From: Pseudomonadota bacterium | Lineage (GTDB): Bacteria; Pseudomonadota; Gammaproteobacteria; Steroidobacterales; Steroidobacteraceae | Length of the DNA stretch: 64,000 nucleotides | Assembly: GCA_023423935.1 (NCBI GenBank) | Contig: JAFAEQ010000003.1 | Span: 62,001-126,000 of the forward strand | Direction: 5' to 3' | Part shown: piece by piece, positions 44,027 to 53,064 of the stretch | Layout: every line of letters begins with the position of its first letter | How positions within the stretch are numbered: position 1 is the stretch's first letter | The notes under the pieces: model-generated | Seen by the model: only the letters and a program-made list of their open reading frames with translations | The model's database searches: none | Told to the model about the DNA's origin: nothing | Program-made: the position numbers and the translations under genes

Positions 44027-44884
44027 ATGAGTGGCCTTCTGACTGAAATGGCGCAATCGAGTCTGCAGCGGCTCGAGCAGGCGCGGGCGCAGGAATCCGA
44101 AAAGTCGCTCTGGTCGCGGGTTTCGGATCTGCCGCCGCCGCCGCCGCTCAAGCTCTGTCCCGAAGGTTTCGACATCATCGCCGAGTGCAAACTGCATTCG
44201 CCGTCGGCGGGTGATCTGTCGAGTCATACGAGTGGCGGTGTCGAGGAGCGAGTACAGAGCTATGCACTGGGCGGCGCGTGTGCAGTGTCGGTCCTGACCG
44301 AACCCTCGCGCTTCGGCGGCAGCCTCGATCACTTGCGTCAGGCCGCACAGATTCTGCGGCCGTTGAACGTGCCGGTCATGCGCAAGGACTTCCTGTGCGA
44401 TCCCTATCAGGTGATGGAAGCGCGTGCAGCGGGTGCCGGCGGCGTGCTCGTCATCGCGCGCATGCTCAATCGCAGCCGCATCACCGAGCTGCTCGATTGC
44501 GCCGCGATCCTGAAGATGTTCGTGCTGCTCGAGGGCTTCGACGCCCAGGATCTTTCATGCGCGAGCGAAATCCTCGAACCGCGCAAGAATCATCAGGAGC
44601 GGGTGCTCGTCGGACTGAACTGCCGCGACCTCGAAAAGTTGAACGTCGATCTCGGCCGTCTCGATGAGCTCGCCGATCAGTTGCCCGCGGGATATCCGCA
44701 TGTCGCTGAAAGCGGCGTGAACTCAGTGGAAGATGTGCGGACGGTCGTCGCGCTCGGCTATCGCGTCGCGCTCGTCGGTACCCGGCTCATGCGCTCCGAC
44801 CATCCGCGACAGTTGCTGGAAGAGATGCTCACTGCGGGACGAGAGCACGCGATAGCGCTCCGGGGCAAGCCTGCGGATGTGTGA
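44027..44884 (+). CDS. trpC: Indole-3-glycerol phosphate synthase
   Basis: Encodes 285 residues. TrpC closes the indole ring from CdRP. The barrel landmarks are unusual in wording but keep the catalytic residues known from the family: E53 and K55 (IAECKLHSPSAGD, usually IAEIKRASPS), the general acid Lys in VMRKDFLCDPYQV, Glu in VLLEGFDAQD, Asn in VGLNCRDL and Glu-Ser in HVAESGV. The N-terminus has a short poly-Pro stretch. The monofunctional gene is followed by trpF, unlike the enterobacterial trpC-F fusion. Confidence 0.93.
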   Translation: MSGLLTEMAQSSLQRLEQARAQESEKSLWSRVSDLPPPPPLKLCPEGFDIIAECKLHSPSAGDLSSHTSGGVEERVQSYALGGACAVSVLTEPSRFGGSLDHLRQAAQILRPLNVPVMRKDFLCDPYQVMEARAAGAGGVLVIARMLNRSRITELLDCAAILKMFVLLEGFDAQDLSCASEILEPRKNHQERVLVGLNCRDLEKLNVDLGRLDELADQLPAGYPHVAESGVNSVEDVRTVVALGYRVALVGTRLMRSDHPRQLLEEMLTAGREHAIALRGKPADV

Positions 44885-44893
44885 TCTGAACGC

Positions 44894-45490
44894 ATGAGCC
44901 TCTGGATCAAGATCTGCGGGCTGACGACACAAGAGGGTGTGCAGGCGGCGAGCGAAGCGAATGTCGATGCGATCGGTTTCGTGTTCGCACCTTCGAAGCG
45001 TCGGGTCGATGTGAGCACGGCGAGAGAGCTCGCCGCTGCCGCGCCGGGATCGATCGTGCGTGTTGCCGTGATGCTGCATCCTTCGCAGGCGCAGCTCGAT
45101 GAAGTCGTCGCAGGTTTCGCGCCCGATATCGTGCAGACGGATGCGGAGGATCTGCGAGTGCTGAACATCCCTGCGCACATCGCGGTAATGCCGGTGTTTC
45201 GCAGCTCGCAGGCACTGCCCTCGATATTGCCGCAGCGTCTGCTGTTCGAAGGGCCGGTGAGCGGTACCGGCACGACGGCTGACTGGAGTCAGGCCGCGCA
45301 GGTCGCAACGCGAACGCAGCTCGTGCTCGCAGGCGGATTGAGCCCACTCAACGTGGCGCAGGCCGTGCGAACGGTGCGTCCATTCGGCGTCGATGTGAGC
45401 AGTGGCGTCGAGCGTGTGCCTGGCGTGAAAGACGCGCAGAAGATTTTTGAGTTTGTCCACGCGGCGCGAGCCGCAGCGGAGTCACCATGA
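44894..45490 (+). CDS. trpF: Phosphoribosylanthranilate isomerase
   Basis: Encodes 198 residues. TrpF isomerises PRA to CdRP. The catalytic Cys8 is in IKICGLTTQEG, the phosphate-binding Gly-rich part is LAGGLSPLNV, and the C-terminal VDVSSGVERVPGVKD is the expected signature with the second phosphate site. It lies ten bases after trpC, and its stop overlaps the trpB start by four bases (45487-45490). Confidence 0.95.
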   Translation: MSLWIKICGLTTQEGVQAASEANVDAIGFVFAPSKRRVDVSTARELAAAAPGSIVRVAVMLHPSQAQLDEVVAGFAPDIVQTDAEDLRVLNIPAHIAVMPVFRSSQALPSILPQRLLFEGPVSGTGTTADWSQAAQVATRTQLVLAGGLSPLNVAQAVRTVRPFGVDVSSGVERVPGVKDAQKIFEFVHAARAAAESP

Positions 45491-46731
45491 GAATCGATCC
45501 CCAGGGCCGCGAGGCCGAGAACTATCTCGCAGCGATGATGAGCGATGCGTATCCGGACGCGCGTGGTCGCTTCGGCCCGTTCGGCGGACGCTATGTCCCC
45601 GAAACGCTGGTGCCCGCACTCGATCGGCTGCAGACGGGCGTCGATCGTTATCTGCGCGACCCGGACTTTCTCGCGGAGTTTCATGCGGAGCTGAACACCT
45701 GGGTCGGCCGGCCGACGCCACTCACGCACGCGCGAGGACTGTCGAAAAAGTGGGGCGCGGACGTGTGGTTGAAGCGCGAGGATCTCGCACACACTGGTGC
45801 GCACAAGATCAACAACTCCATTGGTCAGGTACTGCTCGCCAAGAAGCTGGGTGCAAAGCGCGTGATCGCTGAGACCGGCGCGGGTCAGCATGGAGTGGCA
45901 TCGGCCGCTGCGTGCGCGCGCCTCGGCATGCCGTGCACCGTCTACATGGGTTCGATCGACATGGAGCGTCAGGCACCGAACGTCGGCCGCATGAAACTGC
46001 TCGGCGCTACCGTCGTGCCGGTGACCAGCGGAGATCAGACCTTGCGCGCTGCCGTCGATGAAGCGCTGCGCGACTGGGTGTCGGACCCGAACGGCACCTA
46101 CTATTGCCTGGGTTCGGCGATTGGTCCGCATCCCTATCCGTACATCGTCCGCGAGCTGCAGTCGGTGATCGGACGCGAGGCGCGCGAACAGATGCTGTCA
46201 CGCACGGGCAAATTGCCCGACATCGCCGTCGCCTGTGTGGGCGGCGGATCGAATGCCATCGGCCTGTTTCATCCTTTCGTCAAAGACCAGGACGTGCAGT
46301 TGCTCGGCCTCGAAGCCGGCGGCATGGGCACCGGTCTCGGTCAGAACGCCGCGTCCATCGCCTACGGCACGCCGGGTGTGCTGCAGGGCACGTATTCTCT
46401 GTTGCTGCAGGATGAGAACGGACAGATTCAGGAAACGCACTCAGTCTCTGCCGGTCTCGACTACCCCGGTGTCGGACCGGAGCACGCACTCCTCGCATCG
46501 ACGGGCCGCGTGAAGTACGAAGCGGTGAACGACGATGAAGCCCTCGCAGCGCTTGCGGAATGCTGCGCGGCCGAAGGCATCCTGCCCGCCATCGAATCGT
46601 CGCATGCACTCGCCGGTGCAAAGCGTTTTGCGCAGGCCAATCCAGGCAAACGCATTCTCATCGGACTTTCGGGCCGCGGCGACAAAGACATGCCGACATT
46701 GCAGAAGACCTTGCTCAAGGGAATGCTCTGA
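45487..46731 (+). CDS. trpB: Tryptophan synthase beta subunit
   Basis: Encodes 414 residues. TrpB joins indole and serine using PLP. DARGRFGPFGGRYVPETL opens the conserved region, Lys107 of HTGAHKINN forms the PLP Schiff base, ETGAGQHGVA and the phosphate-binding GGGSNAIG are intact. The N-terminal 20 residues before AYPDARG are longer than usual, so ATG 45535 is an alternative start, but ATG 45487 overlaps trpF by ATGA as elsewhere in the operon. Confidence 0.97.
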   Translation: MRIDPQGREAENYLAAMMSDAYPDARGRFGPFGGRYVPETLVPALDRLQTGVDRYLRDPDFLAEFHAELNTWVGRPTPLTHARGLSKKWGADVWLKREDLAHTGAHKINNSIGQVLLAKKLGAKRVIAETGAGQHGVASAAACARLGMPCTVYMGSIDMERQAPNVGRMKLLGATVVPVTSGDQTLRAAVDEALRDWVSDPNGTYYCLGSAIGPHPYPYIVRELQSVIGREAREQMLSRTGKLPDIAVACVGGGSNAIGLFHPFVKDQDVQLLGLEAGGMGTGLGQNAASIAYGTPGVLQGTYSLLLQDENGQIQETHSVSAGLDYPGVGPEHALLASTGRVKYEAVNDDEALAALAECCAAEGILPAIESSHALAGAKRFAQANPGKRILIGLSGRGDKDMPTLQKTLLKGML

Positions 46732-47513
46732 TGCCGAACAGTACTGCCGCAGGCAACAACATTGCCGAAGCGATTCGCGCCGCGAAGTCGAAAGGCAACG
46801 CAGCGATCGTCGCGTACATCACCGCAGGGTTCCCCACGCGCGAAGGCTTTATCGAGCAACTCGCGAAGGTCGCGACCGCTGCAGACGTGATCGAGATCGG
46901 TGTGCCATTCACCGACCCGATGGCCGATGGCACGACGATCCAGCGTTCGAGCCGTGCCGCGCTCGAACAGGGAGTATCGCTGCGCTGGATCCTCTCGGTG
47001 CTCTCTGGACCGCGTCCCCAGTTTCAAGCCCCGCTGCTCCTGATGAGCTATCTGAATCCCTTGCTCGCCTACGGACTCGATGCGCTGCCAAAAGCGGCCG
47101 CAGAGGCCGGCGTGAGCGGGTTCATCGTTCCGGATCTGCCCTACGAAGAATGTGCGGATCTGCGCGAGGCACTCGAAGGTCACGGCATTGCGCTCATCCA
47201 GTTCGTCACGCCAGTCACACCGGAAGCGCGAGTGAAGCAGCTATGCGATGCCGGTCGCGGTTTCATGTATGGCGTCACGATGACGGGCACCACGGGCAAG
47301 AACGTGGCCGTGCCACAGGAAGTGCTCGACTACTTTGCTCGCGTGAAAGCCGTATCGCACGTTCCCGTATGTGCAGGCTTTGGCATCCGCAGTCGCGAGC
47401 AGGTCGCACGCATGGCGCCGTACGTGGATGGCGTCATCGTGGGTTCTGCGCTCGTGGAAGTGATCGAGCGCGGTGAGGATCCGGCCGCATTTCTGCAGAG
47501 TCTGCGCGGCTGA
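46731..47513 (+). CDS. trpA: Tryptophan synthase alpha subunit
   Basis: Encodes 260 residues. TrpA cleaves indole-3-glycerol phosphate and channels indole to TrpB. ATG 46731 shares one base with the trpB stop (TGATG). The catalytic Glu55 and Asp66 are in VIEIGVPFTDPMADGTTIQ, where most family members have GPTIQ or GPVIQ. The loop TMTGTTGKN replaces the common SRAGVTG-type loop. These are deviations, but the core is complete. It is the last gene of trpEGDCFBA. Confidence 0.95.
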   Translation: MPNSTAAGNNIAEAIRAAKSKGNAAIVAYITAGFPTREGFIEQLAKVATAADVIEIGVPFTDPMADGTTIQRSSRAALEQGVSLRWILSVLSGPRPQFQAPLLLMSYLNPLLAYGLDALPKAAAEAGVSGFIVPDLPYEECADLREALEGHGIALIQFVTPVTPEARVKQLCDAGRGFMYGVTMTGTTGKNVAVPQEVLDYFARVKAVSHVPVCAGFGIRSREQVARMAPYVDGVIVGSALVEVIERGEDPAAFLQSLRG

Positions 47514-47629
47514 CGAACGTCGTCGAATAACCGACGCGCAGTGCCAATGCGCTGCGCTGTCGGCTGGAACATTTCTTGCTGAGGCTCTCTTTGAAGGTCG
47601 GGCGATTGAGCTCGCATCCGGAGAGCGCG

Positions 47630-47980
47630 ATGACATCGAAGTCGCACTGGTGGTCGGCGCTGTTCAAATCGTCACAGCCACAGCCGGCCCGAGCCGCCAC
47701 GAAAGCCAGTAATCCCTATCACGCCGTGTCGATCATCGCGGGTGCGAATGCCTGCGATTCGGCCGTGCGCTTCAAAGGCATCCGCTTCCTGTCCGTGCAA
47801 GCGCCGCGGTTGCCGCTGCCGACGTGCACGGCTGCGCAATGCAACTGTCGCTTCCGCCATCACGAGGACCGGCGCGCCGGTCCTCGCCGTCGTAGCGATC
47901 AGGGAATGATGACGGGCCTTTTCGACGGCACCGAACGGCGCCGCACCGGCGGCCGTCGTGCTGAGGATCAGTGGAGATGA
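47630..47980 (+). CDS. Conserved small Cys/His/Arg-rich protein
   Basis: About 116 residues from ATG 47630, preceded by GGAGAGCGCG; the frame opens earlier at 47576 but this start has the better site. The core reads NPYHAVSIIAGANACDSAVRFKGIRFLS, then LPLPTCTAAQCNCRFRHHEDRRAGPRR and a basic RRRTGGRR tail. I recall similar proteins in other gammaproteobacteria. The C-x4-C-x-C-x3-HH cluster could bind a metal. It follows trpA by 116 bases, and an inverted repeat after it is a likely terminator. Confidence 0.75.
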   Translation: MTSKSHWWSALFKSSQPQPARAATKASNPYHAVSIIAGANACDSAVRFKGIRFLSVQAPRLPLPTCTAAQCNCRFRHHEDRRAGPRRRSDQGMMTGLFDGTERRRTGGRRAEDQWR

Positions 47981-47990
47981 TGGAGAAGAC

Positions 47991-48118
47991 GGCCGCAAAG
48001 ACCGCAAAAAAGAACAGCAACTAACCTTCGAATCAGTGAGCGCTCGCAAGTTGATCGAGCTTTTCTATCTGAAGCTCATCGCGACCAATGGACATTCCTT
48101 TTTGCGGTCTTTGCGGCC
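47991..48118. terminator. Long inverted repeat between convergent genes
   Basis: GGCCGCAAAGACCGCAAAAA (47991-48010, then AG) matches in reverse CTTTTTGCGGTCTTTGCGGCC (48098-48118), about 21 pairs, with 85 bases between. The A run and T run on the inner sides could serve as terminator tracts for either strand. Period-nine CGCAAAG-type units make up each arm. Confidence 0.6.
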
Positions 48119-48128
48119 TCTTAACTCC

Positions 48129-50267
48129 TTATCTGGCAGGTTCAGGCGTGAACGCCGAGAGGCGACTTTGCGTGCGCAGCATGTCGGCTTCGGTCAGTTC
48201 GGGGCGTTCGGCGCGGTAGCGGCGCATGAGTTGTGCGAAGGTATCTGGCGGCACGGCAGGGCTGCATAGAAAGCCCTGGTATTGATCGCAACCGAGTTGT
48301 CGCAGGAAGTCGAGTTGTTCTGCAGTCTCGACACCTTCGGCGACCACGCGCAGGCGCAGGCTGTGTGCGAGCGAAATGATGGCTTTCACGATGGACACAT
48401 CGTCCGGGTTCTTCATCAGATCGCGAATGAAGCTGCGATCGATCTTGAGCTTGTCGAGCGGGAAGCGACGCAAGTAACTCAAGCTCGAGTAGCCCGTACC
48501 GAAATCGTCGATGGAAATGTGCACGCCCATCGCGCTCAGTTTCGCCAGCGTTTCGGCGGATTGCTCCGGATTGTGCATGACGGCGCTTTCGGTGAGCTCG
48601 AGCTCGATAAAGCCCGGTTCGAGCTGTGCATCGTTCAAGGCGGATTTCACGACGGAGGCAAGATCGGCATCGCGAAACTGCTTCGCGGATAAGTTCACCG
48701 CAACGCGCACCGGTAAGACTCCGGCATCGATCCATGCGCGCACCTGTTTGCAGGCCTGGCGCAATACCCACTCGCCGAGCGGCACGATCAGCCCGGTCTC
48801 TTCAGCAACCGGAATGAAAACCATCGGCGGCACGAGGCCACGTCGTGGATGGCGCCAGCGGATCAACGCTTCCGCGCTGCGTACGCGATTGGTGGAAATA
48901 TCGACTTTCGGCTGATAGTGGAGCTCGAGCTGACCTTCCTTGATCGCGTGTCGAAGCTCGCTTTCGAGAGCCAGATTGTCATCCGCTCCGCTGCTCATTT
49001 CCGCCGCATAGAATCGATATCCGCCGCGACACGCTTCCTTCGTGTAGCGCATCGCTGCCGTCGCACGGCGCAACAGCAGATCGAATGTTTCGCCATCGAG
49101 CGGAAAGGTGCTGATGCCGACGCTCACGGAGGGATGCACTTCGACGCCTGAGAATACGAACTTCTTCTGCAACTGCTCCATCACCTTCTCGGCGATCGCT
49201 TCGGCGTCGCGCGCGCTGCGCAGCTCGGTTGCAAGAATGGTGAACTCATCGCTCGCGAGTCGCGCCAGTGTGTCGTTGTGCCGAAGCACTGAACGAAGCC
49301 GTCGCGAGATTTCGAGCAGCATCTGATCGCCGGCCTCATGGCCCAGCGAGTCGTTGATCGACTTCAGGCGATCGACATCCAGTACCAGTACGGCGAGCTG
49401 TCCGTCGAGTTGTGCGGCCCGCGCGAGCGCCGCGTCCGCTGTTTCGGCGAGAGCGACACGATTCGGCAGGCCGGTGAGCGCATCGGAGCGATTCGCATTG
49501 CGTACATGTCTGTTGATCGCGGCGTCTCGATCGCGCTCGTGCTGTTGCAGCCATGCGTCGTAGACCGCAGTGAGAATCGCAATGGCCATGATGCCGAGCG
49601 CGAACACACTCAACACGATCGCGAACCATTGATTGTCGAGCGTCGCACCGCTCAGGCAGTAGGACCCGGCTGCGAAGTTCGATGCGGCCATCCCTGTGTA
49701 GTGCATGCCGCTGATCGCCAGCCCCATGATGATCGCGGCGCCGCAGCGCGCCAGTTTGATCTGCCAGGAGCGACCCCGCCTCAGCTTGAAAGCCAGCCAT
49801 AGCGCCGCGAATGATGCGCTGAACGCGATGCCAAGCGACGCTGCGAACAGCAAAGGGTCATAGGAGATGCCCGGAACGATGCGGATGCCTGTCATCCCGA
49901 TGTAGTGCATGCCCGCAATGCTGGTGCCGAGCGCCAGTGAACCTGCGATCAGGCGCGTCAGGCCCAACGATTCGCCTCTCACCGCAATGAGGGCGAGCGC
50001 GCCGCTGCCAATGGCGATCACCAGCGAAAGCGCAGTGACGGGCACGCTATAGGTGAGTCGAATCGGCAGGGACAGCGCCAGCATGCCGATGAAATGCATC
50101 GACCAGATACCCACGCCCAGCACGGCGGCGCCGCCGACGATCCATCCCACGTTGGATCGTTCTGGATTGACGGATACCCGCGAGGCCAGGCTCAGAGCCG
50201 TATACGAAACGACAATGGCCACGGCGATCGACAGGTAGACCAGCCAGGGGGTGTAGGTGCCTTGCAT
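48129..50267 (-). CDS. MHYT-GGDEF-EAL membrane protein, probable c-di-GMP phosphodiesterase
   Basis: About 712 residues from ATG 50267; upstream ATGs at 50282 and 50324 are possible. The N-terminus is an MHYT domain with seven membrane helices and motifs MHFIGM, MHYIGM and MHYTGM, thought to sense a copper-bound gas or redox ligand. A GGDEF-type domain follows with the active site altered to ASDEF (LARLASDEFTILA), so cyclase activity is doubtful. The C-terminal EAL domain has an intact EALIRW and DDFGTGYSS, supporting phosphodiesterase activity. It stands alone. Confidence 0.92.
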   Translation of the reverse strand: MQGTYTPWLVYLSIAVAIVVSYTALSLASRVSVNPERSNVGWIVGGAAVLGVGIWSMHFIGMLALSLPIRLTYSVPVTALSLVIAIGSGALALIAVRGESLGLTRLIAGSLALGTSIAGMHYIGMTGIRIVPGISYDPLLFAASLGIAFSASFAALWLAFKLRRGRSWQIKLARCGAAIIMGLAISGMHYTGMAASNFAAGSYCLSGATLDNQWFAIVLSVFALGIMAIAILTAVYDAWLQQHERDRDAAINRHVRNANRSDALTGLPNRVALAETADAALARAAQLDGQLAVLVLDVDRLKSINDSLGHEAGDQMLLEISRRLRSVLRHNDTLARLASDEFTILATELRSARDAEAIAEKVMEQLQKKFVFSGVEVHPSVSVGISTFPLDGETFDLLLRRATAAMRYTKEACRGGYRFYAAEMSSGADDNLALESELRHAIKEGQLELHYQPKVDISTNRVRSAEALIRWRHPRRGLVPPMVFIPVAEETGLIVPLGEWVLRQACKQVRAWIDAGVLPVRVAVNLSAKQFRDADLASVVKSALNDAQLEPGFIELELTESAVMHNPEQSAETLAKLSAMGVHISIDDFGTGYSSLSYLRRFPLDKLKIDRSFIRDLMKNPDDVSIVKAIISLAHSLRLRVVAEGVETAEQLDFLRQLGCDQYQGFLCSPAVPPDTFAQLMRRYRAERPELTEADMLRTQSRLSAFTPEPAR

Positions 50268-50402
50268 ACTCAAAGCGCGCATTCGCGGAAGCGGCGGTGC
50301 ATCCGATATGCATATCGGGCCCAACGATCGCTGCTTGAGAACAAGTCCCTCCCCCGTGCGACGAACGGAGCCGGAAGGGTCAGGAAATGAGCACTGGATC
50401 TC

Positions 50403-50580
50403 AATTTGGCCCTAGAACCTAAGTTCTAGGGCCAAGGCTCTAGGTCCTAGGCTCTAGGTCCTAGGCTCTAGGCTCTAGGCTGTAGGCTCTAGGTCAGAGG
50501 CGCTTCGCTTTAAGCTCAGGCCGAAACCACGCTTCCGGCTCTTCATCTGGCTAGCGCCTAGGACCTAGCGCCTAGCACCT
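50403..50580. repeat. CTAGGCT-type heptamer array in a divergent promoter region
   Basis: From about 50424 to 50494 strict 7-base steps occur: CTAGGTC, CTAGGCT, CTAGGTC, CTAGGCT, CTAGGCT, CTAGGCT, GTAGGCT, CTAGGTC. A reverse arm CTAGCGCCTAGGACCTAGCG is at 50551-50570. This is the only heptamer array in the window that lies between two divergent starts (50267 and 50629). The rest of 50268-50628 shows no gene. Confidence 0.85.
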
Positions 50581-50628
50581 CGCTGGGCGCAGGCGCGCCT
50601 CCTGCGCGCCCAGCGTTAGAATCCCCTC

Positions 50629-51168
50629 ATGAAATCCCTGTGCGTCTTTTGCGGTTCTAACTCCGGCAATCGTCCGCAGTATCTGGAGACGGCGCGTGCA
50701 TTGGGCGAGCTGATCGGCCGGCGAGGCCTGACGCTCGTCTATGGTGGCGGGCGTGTGGGTCTCATGGGCGCGTTGGCCGATGCCGCGTTGGGTTCCGGCG
50801 CTCGCGTAGTGGGCATCATTCCGAAATTGCTGCTCGATCGCGAAGCCGGTCATCGCGGACTGAGCGAACTGCACGTCGTCGACAGCATGGCGGTGCGCAA
50901 GGAAAAAATGGGGGAAATGGCTGATGCATTCCTGACGCTGCCGGGCGGCATCGGAACCATGGATGAGCTCTTCGAGGCGTGGACCTGGACTCAGCTCGGC
51001 TTGCAGGACAAACCCTCAGGCCTGCTCAACCAAGAGGGTTACTACGATGCACTGCTCCAGTTCCTGGATACCTGCACGAGCGAAGGTTTCCTACGCCCGC
51101 GCTATCGCGACGCCTTGCTGGTCGACACGGAACTCGAACGGCTCGTCGAGCGCTTGCTGCCGTCGTGA
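50629..51168 (+). CDS. LOG-family phosphoribohydrolase
   Basis: Encodes 179 residues. The Rossmann-like lysine-decarboxylase/LOG fold has CVFCGSNSGNRPQYLETAR at the start, LVYGGGRVGLMGALADAAL, and the signature LPGGIGTMDELFEAWTW near residue 104. LOG proteins release the base from nucleoside 5'-monophosphates (cytokinin riboside monophosphate in plants). In bacteria they act on AMP or similar. It is followed by panD on the same strand, 98 bases on. Confidence 0.92.
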   Translation: MKSLCVFCGSNSGNRPQYLETARALGELIGRRGLTLVYGGGRVGLMGALADAALGSGARVVGIIPKLLLDREAGHRGLSELHVVDSMAVRKEKMGEMADAFLTLPGGIGTMDELFEAWTWTQLGLQDKPSGLLNQEGYYDALLQFLDTCTSEGFLRPRYRDALLVDTELERLVERLLPS

Positions 51169-51266
51169 AAACGCGTGCCGCGAGCGTGCTTCGCCCAAAA
51201 AACGCTTCGGTTCCGTGGGCTTAGCCTGTAGCCTTGCCGCGGCGAGGAAATGAGGAAAGTTCGTCG

Positions 51267-51638
51267 ATGCTTCTTACGTTGCTGCAAGCCAAGCTTCATC
51301 GGGTCCGCGTCACCGAAGCCGATCTCGACTACGAGGGTTCGTGCGGTATCGACGAGGCATTGCTCGAAGCTTCGGGACTGCGGGTCAATCAGTACATCGA
51401 GCTCTATAACGTGAGCAATGGCGAGCGCTTCTCGACCTATATCATCAAAGCGCCTCGCGGCTCGGGCGTCATCTCGCTCAATGGAGCCGCTGCACGCAAG
51501 GCGATGGTGGGCGATCTGTTGATCATCTGCGCGTATTCGCAATACACCGAAGCGGAGGCCGCGACTCACGAGCCGATCGTCGTGCTGGTCGATGGCAAGA
51601 ATCAGCCGCTCAAGGGGCGTTCACTGCGCACGGCGTGA
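51267..51638 (+). CDS. panD: Aspartate 1-decarboxylase precursor
   Basis: About 123 residues from ATG 51267; the frame opens at a TTG 33 bases earlier. PanD makes beta-alanine for pantothenate and CoA. It is made as a proenzyme that cleaves itself between Gly24 and Ser25 to form a pyruvoyl group; YEGSCGID at 22-29 is intact, with Lys9 upstream and LNGAAARKAMVGD later. AGGAAAG lies just before the ATG. No panB or panC is nearby. Confidence 0.95.
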   Translation: MLLTLLQAKLHRVRVTEADLDYEGSCGIDEALLEASGLRVNQYIELYNVSNGERFSTYIIKAPRGSGVISLNGAAARKAMVGDLLIICAYSQYTEAEAATHEPIVVLVDGKNQPLKGRSLRTA

Positions 51639-51685
51639 CTCGCACGGACGAACTTCTTCTAAGCTCTCGAGGCGACGCTGCATTC

Positions 51686-52345
51686 ATGGATCTCATTTAC
51701 TGGTTCATCGATTTCATCCTGCACCTGGATCGGCATCTGTCGGAGCTGGTGCTGCAGTATCACTTCTGGATCTATCTGATCCTGTTCCTGATCATCTTCT
51801 GCGAGACCGGACTGGTCGTGACACCGATTCTGCCCGGCGATTCGCTGCTGTTCGCGGCCGGCGCGCTCGCCGCGATCGATGCGAGCGGTACGCTGAATGC
51901 GGTCTGGCTGTGGCTACTGCTGATGATTGCCGCCATTCTCGGCAACGAAGTGAATTTCCGGATCGGCCGCGCCGTCGGGCCGCGGGCCTTCAGCGGCAAC
52001 TTCCGCTGGCTGAAACGCGAGTATCTGTTGCGAACGCAGTCCTTCTACGACAAGCACGGCGGCAAGACGATCGTGCTGTCGCGTTTCATTCCCATCATCC
52101 GCACGTTTGCGCCGTTCGTGGCCGGCGTCGGCATGATGCAGCGTCGCAAGTTCGCCGCGTACAACTTACTCGGCGCGTTCGCGTGGCTCACGATCTTCAT
52201 CTGGGGCGGCTATCTGTTCGGCAACGTACCGCTCATCAAAGAGAACTTCGGCATCGTCACGATCGTCATCATCGTCGTGTCGTTGCTGCCGGTCGCATGG
52301 GGCCTGCTGAAGCCGGCGCCGAAGCCTGACACGCCGGGCCTGTGA
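51686..52345 (+). CDS. DedA-family membrane protein
   Basis: About 219 residues from ATG 51686, the start that begins with MDLIYWFIDFILHLD; an open frame begins at a GTG overlapping panD (51635). The family pattern is clear: FCETGLVVTPILPGDSLLFAAGAL, then GNEVNFRIGRAVG, and SRFIPIIRTFAPFVAGVGMM with the conserved Arg. DedA proteins act as membrane lipid scramblases or flippases tied to proton motive force. Its stop shares a base with the next gene (TGATG at 52343-52347). Confidence 0.93.
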   Translation: MDLIYWFIDFILHLDRHLSELVLQYHFWIYLILFLIIFCETGLVVTPILPGDSLLFAAGALAAIDASGTLNAVWLWLLLMIAAILGNEVNFRIGRAVGPRAFSGNFRWLKREYLLRTQSFYDKHGGKTIVLSRFIPIIRTFAPFVAGVGMMQRRKFAAYNLLGAFAWLTIFIWGGYLFGNVPLIKENFGIVTIVIIVVSLLPVAWGLLKPAPKPDTPGL

Positions 52346-53049
52346 TGCTCGTACGCATCGACGCTCGCTTCAATGGTCCGCCCGGCTGCGGCAACGGCGG
52401 TTATAGCTGCGGCGTGATCGCGGGCGCGATCGGAACAGATGTCCGTGTGCGCTTGAATCGACCCGTGCCGCTCGAAACGGATCTGCGGATCGAGGCGATC
52501 TCGGCGGATACGTGGGAAGCGCGCGCAGGCGACGAGCTGATCGCGACCGCCACCGCGTGCACCTTGGAGTTCGCGCCACCGCCGCCGCCGACATGGGTGG
52601 AGGCATTTGGTGCGTCTCACCACTTCACGGGTTTCGCGCATCACAATTTTCCGCACTGCTTCGTCTGCGGTCCGGCGCGCGCAGAAGGTGATGGCTTACG
52701 CATCTTCGCTGCTGAAGTGCCGGGGTCGAATCTGCTCGCGGCGCCGTGGCGTCCTGATCTTTCGCTCGCAGACGGGCAGGGGTTCGTGAAGCCCGCATTC
52801 ATTTGGGCTGCGCTGGACTGTCCGGGGTTTTACGCGACGTGCGAGCCGCGCGTCGCGCTGCTCGGAGAGCTCGCGACTCGCATCGAGGCACAAGTGCGTG
52901 CGGGTGAGCCGTACATCGTGACGGCGTGGCGGATCGAGACTCGCGGTCGCAAGTCTGTGGCAGGCACCGCATTGTTCGATGCGGAAGGACACCGCATGGC
53001 GGTGGCGCAGGCCACCTGGATCGAGCTCAAAACCGATCCGGCGAACTGA
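52345..53049 (+). CDS. Hotdog-like protein of unknown function
   Basis: About 234 residues from ATG 52345 (GTG 52342 also possible), overlapping the DedA stop. The segments NGPPGCGNGGYSCGVIA and RPVPLETDLRIEAIS at the start look like the first strand and helix of a hotdog/thioesterase fold. In the middle HHNFPHCFVCGPARAEGDGLRIF recalls actinobacterial and proteobacterial hypothetical thioesterase-like proteins. The second half (VTAWRIETRGRKSVAGTALFDAEG) fits a second hotdog. The fold is inferred; activity on acyl-CoA is a guess. It converges on ubiB. Confidence 0.6.
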   Translation: MLVRIDARFNGPPGCGNGGYSCGVIAGAIGTDVRVRLNRPVPLETDLRIEAISADTWEARAGDELIATATACTLEFAPPPPPTWVEAFGASHHFTGFAHHNFPHCFVCGPARAEGDGLRIFAAEVPGSNLLAAPWRPDLSLADGQGFVKPAFIWAALDCPGFYATCEPRVALLGELATRIEAQVRAGEPYIVTAWRIETRGRKSVAGTALFDAEGHRMAVAQATWIELKTDPAN

Positions 53050-53064
53050 TCGGAAAGCGCGGCG

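Noticed and set aside
50403..50580. CRISPR array
   Set aside because: Units are 7 bases, degenerate and without unique spacers; no cas gene is present.
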